Numbered from the stretch's first letter, positions 1 to 5,575 are shown. The stretch: DNA of 5,654 bases from Gammaproteobacteria bacterium (GCA_018820745.1 JAHJNP010000284.1:1-5654), one strand, 5' to 3'. Notes: generated by a model not told the origin, from the letters alone. Numbers and translations: made by a program.

Positions 1-346
1 CGCCGCGCAGATTGACGATGCCGAGCACGAAGGCCGGCGTGCAGGGCACCGGCGTCAGGTGTTCCAGCGGATAGACGTCGCGAACATGTTCCGATTCGAC
101 TGCATAGCGCTCCTGGGCGAGCATGAATTCCACCACTTCGATGCGCTCGCCAATGGCCTCCGCTGCTTCGGATTTGCGGCCGAGCGCCTGGGCGCGTGCT
201 TTCAGGATGCGCCGGGTCTCTTCCGGGTTCGGCAGCGCGGCATGCTCGATCGAGGCACTCGCGGTTTCCAGGCGCTGCCTGATTTCAGGCCAGTCTATCC
301 GCGCCCGTTTTCCAGCCACAGATGGGATTGTCTTGCCAGTGGCCAT
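1..346 (-). CDS. cheW: CheW-family adaptor with N-terminal extension (partial)
   Basis: This is the N-terminal 115 residues of a CheW-type coupling protein; the gene continues past the left edge. CheW proteins are cytoplasmic adaptors linking chemoreceptors to the kinase CheA. ATG at 346 follows a GGGAAA-like ribosome site and lies 39 bp after the cheR stop, so it is probably the last visible gene of the cheW-cheR-cheW operon. Residues 1 to about 68 are a charged, probably helical extension (IDWPEIRQRLE near 17, then PEETRRILKARAQAL near 41). The CheW fold begins around residue 69 (IEVVEFMLAQERYAVES) and includes VRDVYPLEHLTPVPCTP and GIVNLRG at 109-115, the classic CheW signature. Such extended CheW proteins occur beside CheR in alternative chemosensory clusters; WspD is a positional analogue. 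Family assignment is firm; the pathway is inferred. Confidence 0.93.
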   Translation of the reverse strand, partial: MATGKTIPSVAGKRARIDWPEIRQRLETASASIEHAALPNPEETRRILKARAQALGRKSEAAEAIGERIEVVEFMLAQERYAVESEHVRDVYPLEHLTPVPCTPAFVLGIVNLRG

Positions 347-385
347 GCTGAGTTTCCCTTTCTTGTTGTTGATCGTGCACCGTGA

Positions 386-1813
386 TTACAGGATGGCGGC
401 GAGTTTCGGTCTGCTCGATTGCATCGATTCGATCATTTCCGCGAGCCGGCCGGCGGTCAGGCCATCCGCCTCGGGAAGAATCTCGTCGGGCGGATGTGTC
501 CGCAGCGCGGCCAAGGCATTGTCGAAGTGCCGTTGCGCCTCGACGTGCCGCCCTTGCGACTGGCACAGGTTGCCGAGCGCGTAGTGGGCGAGCACGAAGC
601 CGGGGTCGAGGTAGAGCGCACGCTTGAGCGACTGCACGGCATTGTCGCCCTGTCCCTGCTCCTGCTGGATAACGGCCAGCAGGTACTGGTTGGCCGGGTT
701 GAACTTGTCGGCGGCGATTGCCTGGCGGCACCATTCGGCGGCTTCGCCAAGCTGACCCCTGTTGGCACAGTCGCGCGCCGCGCGACTCAGCTGGTTCGGC
801 TCCGCTGGCGTCGGCACGCTGTCGCCGCCCGAGTCAGCGGGCGGGCTTGTTGCCTGTACGGGCTGGAAGGTTTCCGCCGCCGGCATGTTTACCACGGCCA
901 AATGACAGGATTCCTGCGAAGAATCCGCCACCGGAGCCGATACATGGCTTACGAAACGTGGCGCCGCAGCGCTGGCATCCTTGCGGTAGAGGGTCGCCCC
1001 GTCAAACTCGACGGTGGTGAAATCTGAAAACAGGGCGCTTGAAGTCTCGGCAGGGCTCACGATGAGCCAGCCGCCATCGACGAGCGCGCGATAGAGATTG
1101 TCGATCACTGTCCTGGCCCGTTCAGCGTTGAAGTACATCAACACATTCCGGCAGAAGATGACGTCCATGGCGTTGGTGCCGGTGGTGAGCGAGGGGTAAT
1201 CGTCGCCCGCCAGATTGAGGGGGGCAAAAGCCACCCGCTTGCGGATCCGCTCGTCAAGCTTGAATCGGCCATCTTTCTGGGGACGAAAGTAGCGATCCTT
1301 GATCCATTCCGGCGTATCGCGGAATGACCACTCGCCGTACTCGCCTTCGGCGGCCTTGCGCAGGAACACGGGATTGATGTCGGTAGCCAGGAGCGTGATA
1401 TTCCACGCGTCGTCTTTTGCAATCAGCCGATCGAGAAGCATCGCGATCGAATAAGGCTCCTCGCCCGTGCAACAGCCGGCACTCCAGAGGCGCAGCCTTC
1501 TCTCCCCGGCGGCGCGCGCGCGCAGGCGTTCCGGCAGGATGTGCTGTTCCAGTGCATCCAGGCTCCGCCTTTCGCGGAAAAAGTAGGTTTCGCCCACGGT
1601 CATGCAGGCTGCAAGGGCTTCGATTTCCAGATGTGTCGGCGGGGCTGCGAGAAGCCGGTGGGCGAAGGATTCCGTATCCGGCATGCCCAGACGGGACGAG
1701 GCGGCGGCGAGGCCGCGATTCAGGTCGGCCCAGCGCGCTCGCGGAAAGTGCAGGCCGAGGTGTGTGGCAAGCAGCTCGCTCAGCCTGGCCAGCTGTGAGT
1801 CGGGCAGCGTCAC
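386..1813 (-). CDS. cheR: CheR-type chemoreceptor glutamate methyltransferase with C-terminal TPR repeats
   Basis: A 475-residue protein that should transfer methyl groups from S-adenosylmethionine to receptor glutamates for adaptation, in the cytoplasm. I start it at GTG 1813 because that codon overlaps the TGA of the upstream cheW (GTGA), implying translational coupling; the frame is open to 1984, but that extra part only shadows cheW. Residues 4 to about 56 form the helical CheR N-domain, followed by TVGETYFFRE at 72-81. The SAM-binding motif SAGCCTGEEPYSIAM is at 111-125, TDIN at 144-147 and FCRNVLMYF at 220-228. A Pro/Ala/Ser-rich linker (about 278-340) leads to about three TPR units (341 to about 440). 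Classical enteric CheR has only about 286 residues and lacks TPRs; TPR-bearing CheR is typical of WspC-like or alternative clusters, where TPRs probably mediate protein contacts. All catalytic motifs look intact. Confidence 0.96.
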   Translation of the reverse strand: MTLPDSQLARLSELLATHLGLHFPRARWADLNRGLAAASSRLGMPDTESFAHRLLAAPPTHLEIEALAACMTVGETYFFRERRSLDALEQHILPERLRARAAGERRLRLWSAGCCTGEEPYSIAMLLDRLIAKDDAWNITLLATDINPVFLRKAAEGEYGEWSFRDTPEWIKDRYFRPQKDGRFKLDERIRKRVAFAPLNLAGDDYPSLTTGTNAMDVIFCRNVLMYFNAERARTVIDNLYRALVDGGWLIVSPAETSSALFSDFTTVEFDGATLYRKDASAAAPRFVSHVSAPVADSSQESCHLAVVNMPAAETFQPVQATSPPADSGGDSVPTPAEPNQLSRAARDCANRGQLGEAAEWCRQAIAADKFNPANQYLLAVIQQEQGQGDNAVQSLKRALYLDPGFVLAHYALGNLCQSQGRHVEAQRHFDNALAALRTHPPDEILPEADGLTAGRLAEMIESMQSSRPKLAAIL

Positions 1814-2268
1814 GTGTCTACGGCCGTTTCCAATGCCCTGGATAGCGCATCGTCTTCCTCCAGCGAGAGGAAGCGATCCAGGTTGTGGATAAGGATCAGG
1901 CCGTCGTCGAGCCTGCCGACACCCTCGATGAAGCCAAGGCCGGGAAGAATGCTGCCGGCGTCGGCGAAATCCGTGTCGGCACACTCGACGATGCCGCTGA
2001 CGGCGTCAGCCACCAGGGCCAGCGGACGATGGGAGGTTCGCGCGATGACGAGACGGTCGTTCAAACCTATTTCCCGATGCGGCAGGTGAAACCGGCGGCG
2101 CATGTCGATGACCGGGATGATGCGCCCCCGGACGTTGACTACGCCGAGAACGATCTCCGGCGCGGCAGGCAAGCGCGTAACCTGGACGGCCCGCACCGTG
2201 CTATCGACGCAGGACAACGGCAAGGCAACGCGCATGTCATCGAGGCACACAACGGCATACGATCCCAT
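1810..2268 (-). CDS. cheW: CheW-family chemotaxis adaptor, short form
   Basis: A complete 152-residue CheW-domain protein that should scaffold receptor and CheA-type kinase in a cytoplasmic signalling array. The start at ATG 2268 is chosen because an AGGAG site lies 5 nt upstream (2274-2278 on the complement) and the next residues (MGSYAVVCLDDMRVALPL) begin the CheW fold at once. The frame stays open to 2415, but the upstream residues look non-native. LGVVNVRGRIIPVIDMRRRF at 41-60 is the CheW core signature; GIVEC and FIEGVGRLDDGLILIHNLDRFL follow, as usual for the second beta barrel. It is the first gene of the minus-strand operon, overlapping cheR by 4 bp, and is transcribed divergently from the two-component pair. 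Its position corresponds to wspB in Wsp clusters, but no wspA-like receptor lies upstream. No oddities in key regions. Confidence 0.95.
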   Translation of the reverse strand: MGSYAVVCLDDMRVALPLSCVDSTVRAVQVTRLPAAPEIVLGVVNVRGRIIPVIDMRRRFHLPHREIGLNDRLVIARTSHRPLALVADAVSGIVECADTDFADAGSILPGLGFIEGVGRLDDGLILIHNLDRFLSLEEDDALSRALETAVDT

Positions 2269-2430
2269 GTCAACTCCTGACCCGGGCCGCAGCGGCACGA
2301 GAAAAGCCCGCTTCCGCCTGTCCCCCATACGACCCGGCACCAAAAGTGATAGCCTTTCGAAGCAGGGCGTCCGGCGGGTGTTCATGCCCGCCCCCTGTCC
2401 TGCCTTGCGCCCCATCTAGCACCATTAATT

Positions 2431-2459
2431 AGTATTTGTCCGGCTGAAAGTGGGGTAAA
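2431..2459 (-). promoter_or_regulatory. Candidate promoter of the cheW-cheR-cheW operon
   Basis: Read on the minus strand, TTTACC (2459-2454) and AATACT (2436-2431) are separated by 17 bp, each matching four of six consensus positions. It overlaps the candidate divergent promoter for the kinase, so one bound regulator or polymerase could affect both directions. The resulting cheW leader would be about 155 nt. Weak by-eye evidence. Confidence 0.3.
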
Positions 2460-2465
2460 TATATA
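2436..2465 (+). promoter_or_regulatory. Candidate sigma-70 promoter of the sensor-kinase/regulator operon
   Basis: TTGTCC at 2436-2441 and TATATA at 2460-2465 are separated by 18 bp, a plausible -35/-10 pair, with transcription starting near 2472. The putative ribosome site AAGGA (2480-2484) and TTG start codon (2494) follow at sensible distances. The -10 overlaps TACTTAT (2464-2470), which fits the NarL heptamer consensus TACYYMT. Assigned by eye only. Confidence 0.4.
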
Positions 2466-2493
2466 CTTATTCAATAGCTAAGGAAAAGCTTAC

Positions 2494-4035
2494 TTGCATA
2501 CGCCCCGTCGTCACAAAACCCCAAAGGGTGCGTCAACTTGCTACGCGCATGCCACGCAGCCGCCGACCAGGAAGGAATCCCCGGGCGGCGGCTTTGACAT
2601 GTGCAGCCCCCTGGAAAAACTCGCGGCATCGGTACCGGGTGTCATCTGCACGTTCCTCCTGCGACCGGACGGCAGCACTGCCATGCCCTATGCCAGCCCG
2701 GCGATCTTCGACCTTTACGGGATCCGGCCCGAGGACGTGGCTGACGACGCCAGTGCCATCTTCGCCCGCTTTCACCCTGACGACAGCGGGCGCGTAATGA
2801 GATCGGTGGGCGAGTCGGCGTTGGCCATGACGCAATGGCATGACGAATGGCGCTTCGACCACCCCATCAAGGGCGAGCGCTGGATCGAGGGGCGGTCTAC
2901 GCCGGTGCGGGAGACGGATGGCAGCGTGTTGTGGCACGGCTACCTGCAGGACGTCACCGAACGCAAGGAAAAAGAGCGGCGCATAGCGGAACTGAATGCC
3001 TTTCTGCGCCTGCTCACTAACGCGGTGCCGGCGCTGATCTCCTACGTGGATGCCGACCTGCGCTACAAAATGGTCAATGGCGCTTACGAACGCTGGTTCG
3101 GTCACCCGGCGCAGGCGATTGAGGGAAAAACCGTCCGGGATGTGCTGGGCGACGCCGCCTGGGAGGCGGTTTCACCCTGGATGCACCGCGCCCTGGCAGG
3201 GGAGAGCGTGGAATATGAAGCCGAACTCCCCTACCAGGATGGTGGCCCGCGCTGGGTGCATGCTTCCTACCTCCCCGACATCGACGCCGAGGGCAAGGTT
3301 CGCGGTTTCGTGGTCCTGGTCGTCGATCTTACCGAGAACCGGCGTATTGAGGACGAGTTGCGCCGCGCCAGGAAGCAGTTTGCCGACCTGCTGGCGCGCC
3401 AGGATGGCATACGGGATGCCGAGCGTCGTCATGTGGCGCGCGAGATTCATGACGAGTTGGGCCAGCTGCTGACTGGCATGCGCATGGCCCTGTCGGCGTT
3501 GCGCCTTCGAGGCGAGCCGAAGAAGGCGGATGTCGTGCGTACCACGGAACAAATAGACAAGCTGCTCGACCAGACCACGGACGTCGTGCGGCGCCTCTCC
3601 ACCAGTCTGCGCTCTACGGTTGTCGAGCACGGCCTGCTGCCAGCCCTGGAGATATTGGCAGCAGATTTCCGCAACCTGACCGGCATCACCTGCCGCCTGA
3701 CCGTGAGCGGTGAACCCCCGTCCATTAACGCTCCCCAGGCCATGGCTGCCTTCCGCATTGTCCAGGAGTCGCTGACCAACATTGCGCGCCACGCACAAGC
3801 CCGGTCCGTGTCGATCCATCTGTCATGCGACGCGACGAACCTGCGGTTTTCCGTGCAGGATGACGGCCGTGGTTTTGACCCCGGGTCTGCTCGACTGAAT
3901 GGAAATGGTTTGGGACTGTTCGGAATGCAGGAACGGGCGGCAATAGCAGGTGGGAACCTGCGGATCAACAGCGCGCCGGGAAAAGGCACTCGGCTGGAAG
4001 TCGACTTGCCGCTCGACTCGGAAGGAGAAGAATGA
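2494..4035 (+). CDS. Soluble PAS-PAS sensor histidine kinase, NarX/DegS (HisKA_3) type
   Basis: A sensor kinase of up to 513 residues that should autophosphorylate on histidine and pass the phosphate to the regulator encoded next. No membrane segment or signal peptide is seen, so it probably senses a cytoplasmic cue. PAS domain 1 spans about 38-157 (PAS_3 look: YASPAIFDLYGIRPEDV, HPDD, then YLQDVTERKE) and PAS domain 2 about 168-285, followed by a coiled coil to 315. The H-box REIHDELGQLL puts the phosphoacceptor at His319, with DxxxQ (Asp320-Gln324), the phosphatase motif known in this family. The ATP-binding domain has the N-box QESLTNIARHA (Asn429), DDGRGFD at 456-462 and GNGLGLFGM at 470-478. 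Start is uncertain: TTG 2494 has AAGGA 9 nt upstream, whereas ATG 2599 has only a weak GGCGGCGG site but begins nearer the first PAS domain. It overlaps the regulator by 4 bp (ATGA). The ligand cannot be told. Confidence 0.93.
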   Translation: MHTPRRHKTPKGASTCYAHATQPPTRKESPGGGFDMCSPLEKLAASVPGVICTFLLRPDGSTAMPYASPAIFDLYGIRPEDVADDASAIFARFHPDDSGRVMRSVGESALAMTQWHDEWRFDHPIKGERWIEGRSTPVRETDGSVLWHGYLQDVTERKEKERRIAELNAFLRLLTNAVPALISYVDADLRYKMVNGAYERWFGHPAQAIEGKTVRDVLGDAAWEAVSPWMHRALAGESVEYEAELPYQDGGPRWVHASYLPDIDAEGKVRGFVVLVVDLTENRRIEDELRRARKQFADLLARQDGIRDAERRHVAREIHDELGQLLTGMRMALSALRLRGEPKKADVVRTTEQIDKLLDQTTDVVRRLSTSLRSTVVEHGLLPALEILAADFRNLTGITCRLTVSGEPPSINAPQAMAAFRIVQESLTNIARHAQARSVSIHLSCDATNLRFSVQDDGRGFDPGSARLNGNGLGLFGMQERAAIAGGNLRINSAPGKGTRLEVDLPLDSEGEE

Positions 4036-4667
4036 AAAAAATTCGTCTATGGGTTGCGGATGACCACGTTGTTGTCCGCAACGGTCTTCGCCAGATCGCC
4101 GCCGCAACCTGCGATCTGACCGTGGCCGGCGAAAGTCAGAACGGCCAGGACACCCTCAAGGCCATGCACCGGAAGGACATTGATGTGCTTTTGCTGGACA
4201 TAACCATGCCAGCGGGCGGCATCGAGCTTATCCCCAAGCTTTTGCAGGTACGGCCTTCGTTGCGCATCGTTGTGCTAAGCATGCATGCCGAGCCGCAGAT
4301 TGCAGCCCGGGCGGCCCGTGCAGGCGCCGCCGGTTATGTCACGAAGGATGCCGACGTGGAGGTACTGCTCCATGCCATACGGATGGTGGCTGCCGGCGGG
4401 AATTTTATGGAACCGCGCCTGGCGGATGCCTTGCTGTTCGAGCGCATCGATTCGCACGAGCGTTCTCCCGCCGTGCTGACCCGGCGCGAGCGGGAAATTC
4501 TTGAGCGGCTGGCCTCTGCCGAGAGCCCTGCCGGCATTGCCGCCAGCCTGGGTTGCAGCGTAAAAACCGTCAGCGTGCACAAGTCGCGCCTGATGCGAAA
4601 ACTAGGCATCGAAACCAACGCCGAACTGTTCCAGTACGCCATGCGCCACGGTCTTGGCCTGGCTTGA
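4032..4667 (+). CDS. NarL/FixJ-family response regulator (receiver plus LuxR-type HTH)
   Basis: A 211-residue DNA-binding response regulator, the likely partner of the kinase encoded immediately upstream. ATG 4032 overlaps the kinase stop (ATGA) and is preceded by GGAG 4 nt away, so the two are translationally coupled. The receiver domain (about 4-120) has the acidic pair Asp10-Asp11, phosphoacceptor Asp56 in LLLDITMP, the switch Ser83 and Lys105 in GYVTKDA, so it should be phosphorylatable. The LuxR-type helix-turn-helix occupies about 146-209 (LTRREREILERLA, then SVKTVSVHKSRLMRKLGI). Oddity: after Asp56 the loop reads MPAGGIEL where relatives usually have MPGxxGxE, one residue shorter. Its 3' end is overlapped on the opposite strand by the zinc-ribbon frame. 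Targets are unknown; the divergent control region at 2421-2490 is a natural candidate. Confidence 0.95.
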   Translation: MKKIRLWVADDHVVVRNGLRQIAAATCDLTVAGESQNGQDTLKAMHRKDIDVLLLDITMPAGGIELIPKLLQVRPSLRIVVLSMHAEPQIAARAARAGAAGYVTKDADVEVLLHAIRMVAAGGNFMEPRLADALLFERIDSHERSPAVLTRREREILERLASAESPAGIAASLGCSVKTVSVHKSRLMRKLGIETNAELFQYAMRHGLGLA

Positions 4668-4799
4668 ACATTGTCGGTAGGCTCGGTTAGCGTCATTCGT
4701 CACAATCGACTTAGAGGTCCCACTCGATAAAGCGCCCCCACATTTTTGACAAAAACGTGCTGCTGGTTGATTTTCACTGCCGCATTGTGAACAAAACAT
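4602..4799 (-). CDS. Small zinc-ribbon protein, probably 3'-truncated
   Basis: A 65-residue frame beginning MFCSQCGSENQPAARFCQKC, a double CxxC zinc ribbon (Cys3, Cys6, Cys17, Cys20) of the zinc-ribbon/DZR kind that usually opens longer proteins. ATG 4799 is backed by a strong GGGAGG site (4804-4809 on the complement) 4 nt upstream, so the start looks genuine. Beyond about residue 30 nothing is recognisable, and the last 22 codons are only the antisense of the response-regulator gene. This suggests that the native 3' end was lost when this segment joined the regulator gene; a true short protein remains possible. It lies 29 bp after the stop of the start-less fragment at 4829-5101, as if both once formed an operon. 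Function unknown; zinc binding is a family-based expectation. Confidence 0.6.
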   Translation of the reverse strand: MFCSQCGSENQPAARFCQKCGGALSSGTSKSIVTNDANRAYRQCSSQAKTVAHGVLEQFGVGFDA

Positions 4800-4828
4800 A
4801 TTTCCTCCCTTGGTAAAAGTCACGCTAT

Positions 4829-5101
4829 CTATTCTTGCTTGTTGGCGATAGACAGCACCTGAGTCGCCTCCTCTTTTGCGTCCTTGAGTTGCTGGATTGA
4901 CTGAGCCAGTTCGTTGTTGGCCAATTCATGTTCTGAGAAATATTCAGCATTGATTACCTTGATCTCCACACGCCGTGCGTGAGCCTCCGCTATTTCCAGA
5001 GTATCCCAACCGCTGCATCGGCTAAACGAATCCAGGGCGGAGCTGCGATTGTAGGACTCCCCAGAACGGAGACCCCTTTCTCTCCCAAACTTGTAGTAAT
5101 C
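4829..5101 (-). pseudogene. C-terminal fragment of an unidentified protein, no start codon
   Basis: A 90-codon open frame, ending at TAG 4831-4829, that looks protein-like but has no convincing start. It reads DYYKFGRERGLRSGESYNRS, then a WDTLEIAEAHARRVEIKVIN stretch, and ends in a charged, probably helical or coiled-coil tail (SEHELANNELAQSIQQLKDA at 56-75, then KEEATQ). RRVEIKVI resembles the C-terminal NRRVEI motif of OmpA-like peptidoglycan-binding domains, but this is too short to assign a family. Upstream, the frame runs into the recombinase remnant in another frame, so the 5' part has evidently been replaced at about 5098-5101. The local A+T content is higher than in the signalling genes. 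It precedes the zinc-ribbon gene by 29 bp. That it is coding is moderately supported; its function is unknown. Confidence 0.5.
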
Positions 5102-5334
5102 ATTGCTCGGGGCAACATCTGGTTGCCGTGCGTCACGTCCCGAACGTGCAGATTCACCAGATCACAGCCACGCAACTTGCTGTCGATCGCCAGGTTGAAA
5201 ATGGCCAAGTCACGAACCCGGTTTCCGTTTTGGAGGTGGATTCGGATGGCCCAGATGTCCTTGGGCTTGAGTGGTGGTTTTTGGCCGACCAGCCTGCCTT
5301 TGTTCCAGGGTTCCCAGGTTTGATTGGTTTCCAT
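4990..5334 (-). pseudogene. Tyrosine recombinase/integrase, N-terminal remnant
   Basis: The start of a small (normally about 200-residue) tyrosine-type recombinase, recognisable from METNQTWEPWNKGRLVGQ, KPKDIWAIRIHLQNGNRVRD and AIFNLAIDSKLRGCDLVNL. ATG 5334 has an AAGGAG site 6 nt upstream (5341-5346 on the complement). Family resemblance holds to about residue 79 (HGNQMLPRAMI, down to 5098). The remaining 35 codons to the stop at 4990 are out-of-frame reading of the adjacent fragment. The Arg in KLRGCDL (Arg55) fits the first catalytic arginine, but the Lys, HxR, second His/Trp and the nucleophilic tyrosine are all absent, so it cannot recombine DNA. The truncation is a clean break, not gradual decay. 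Recognition is from memory of the family, without a search. Confidence 0.8.
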
Positions 5335-5336
5335 GT

Positions 5337-5365
5337 CAGACTCCTTCGTGGTTGATGGGAGTCTG
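5337..5365 (-). promoter_or_regulatory. Hairpin covering the recombinase ribosome-binding site
   Basis: CAGACTCC (5337-5344) and GGAGTCTG (5358-5365) form a perfect 8-bp inverted repeat with a 13-nt loop. In the minus-strand transcript the downstream arm contains the GGAG of the recombinase Shine-Dalgarno and ends 2 nt before its ATG at 5334. Folding would therefore mask ribosome entry. The same dyad could instead be a DNA operator. Confidence 0.5.
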
Positions 5366-5423
5366 ATTGTCTTGCCGAGTCGCGGACGGCTGGTTTCTGG
5401 GGGCACGCGTTCGTCGGATCGGA

Positions 5424-5509
5424 AAGCTGCCGTTCGGTGAGATTTCCTGGCCTATGTCCGGTAACGACCACATAGCAGAAGTAGTCGGCTAAATCACCAG
5501 CGGCAGCTT
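5424..5509. repeat. 86-bp imperfect palindrome (nested inverted repeats)
   Basis: AAGCTGCCG (5424-5432) and CGGCAGCTT (5501-5509) are perfect inverted copies. After a small mismatch, GGTGA (5436-5440) pairs with TCACC (5494-5498) and TTT (5443-5445) with AAA (5491-5493). A second dyad lies inside: CTATGT (5452-5457) and ACATAG (5470-5475), 12 nt apart. No transcription-terminator U run follows and no open frame explains it. It lies in the gene-free stretch 5335-5575 between the recombinase remnant and the insertion sequence. It could be a REP-like element, a recombination site or a target favoured by the IS; the classical integron core GTTRRRY is not evident. Confidence 0.5.
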
Positions 5510-5533
5510 AGGTCGGCGGATTCAACCGGTGGA

Positions 5534-5574
5534 TGCAACACACTAGAAACTGCGTATGCAGAAGGAGTGTTGCA
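5534..5574 (+). promoter_or_regulatory. Leader hairpin at the transposase translation start
   Basis: TGCAACAC (5534-5541) and GTGTTGCA (5567-5574) are a perfect 8-bp inverted repeat. The 25-nt loop contains most of the AAGGAG ribosome site (5562-5567), and the right arm ends one base before the ATG at 5576. A second small dyad, CTGC/GCAG (5550-5553 and 5558-5561), is nested inside. A transcript begun at the candidate internal promoter would lack the left arm, whereas read-through RNA would carry both. Confidence 0.45.
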
Positions 5575-5575
5575 G

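Larger units (their letters stand above)
2269..2493. promoter_or_regulatory. Divergent control region between the cheW operon and the sensor-kinase operon
   Basis: This 225-bp gap separates two divergently transcribed operons. The half next to cheW (2269 to about 2415) is GC-rich and would be an untranslated leader; it includes GGCGGG/CCCGCC arms at 2373-2378 and 2387-2392 with an 8-nt loop and no U run. The half from about 2421 to 2490 is sharply A+T-rich and is where promoters for both directions are expected. No protein-coding content is supported: the cheW frame is open here but has no ribosome site better than the one at 2274-2278. Confidence 0.7.

Noticed and set aside
59..1027. Long plus-strand frames (59-385, 123-584, 419-1027) opposite the minus-strand chemotaxis genes
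   Set aside because: They are antisense shadows of cheW and cheR, which have full domain motifs; the shadow products show no recognisable domains.
1814..1984. Upstream extension of cheR to ATG 1984
   Set aside because: The added 57 residues are an Arg-rich out-of-frame reading of cheW; the GTGA overlap at 1813 gives a coupled start directly before the CheR N-domain.
2269..2415. Extension of the first cheW to ATG 2415
   Set aside because: ATG 2268 has an AGGAG site at ideal spacing and the CheW fold begins there; the extension is basic and unlike CheW.
2932..2948. Sigma-54-like TGGCAC...CTGC sequence
   Set aside because: Spacing between the GG and GC elements is off by one and it lies inside the kinase coding region in front of no gene.
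2533..3819. Minus-strand frames of 190 and 215 codons opposite the kinase
   Set aside because: High-GC antisense shadows of a gene with complete PAS, H-box and ATP-binding motifs; no domain of their own.
4668..4740. Rho-independent terminator after the response regulator
   Set aside because: Only a 5-bp ATTGT/ACAAT pairing with a long loop, no GC-rich stem and no T run.
5424..5509. Integron attC site
   Set aside because: The palindromic shape is suggestive, but no GTTRRRY/RYYYAAC core pair is visible at the arm ends, so it is reported only as an imperfect palindrome.
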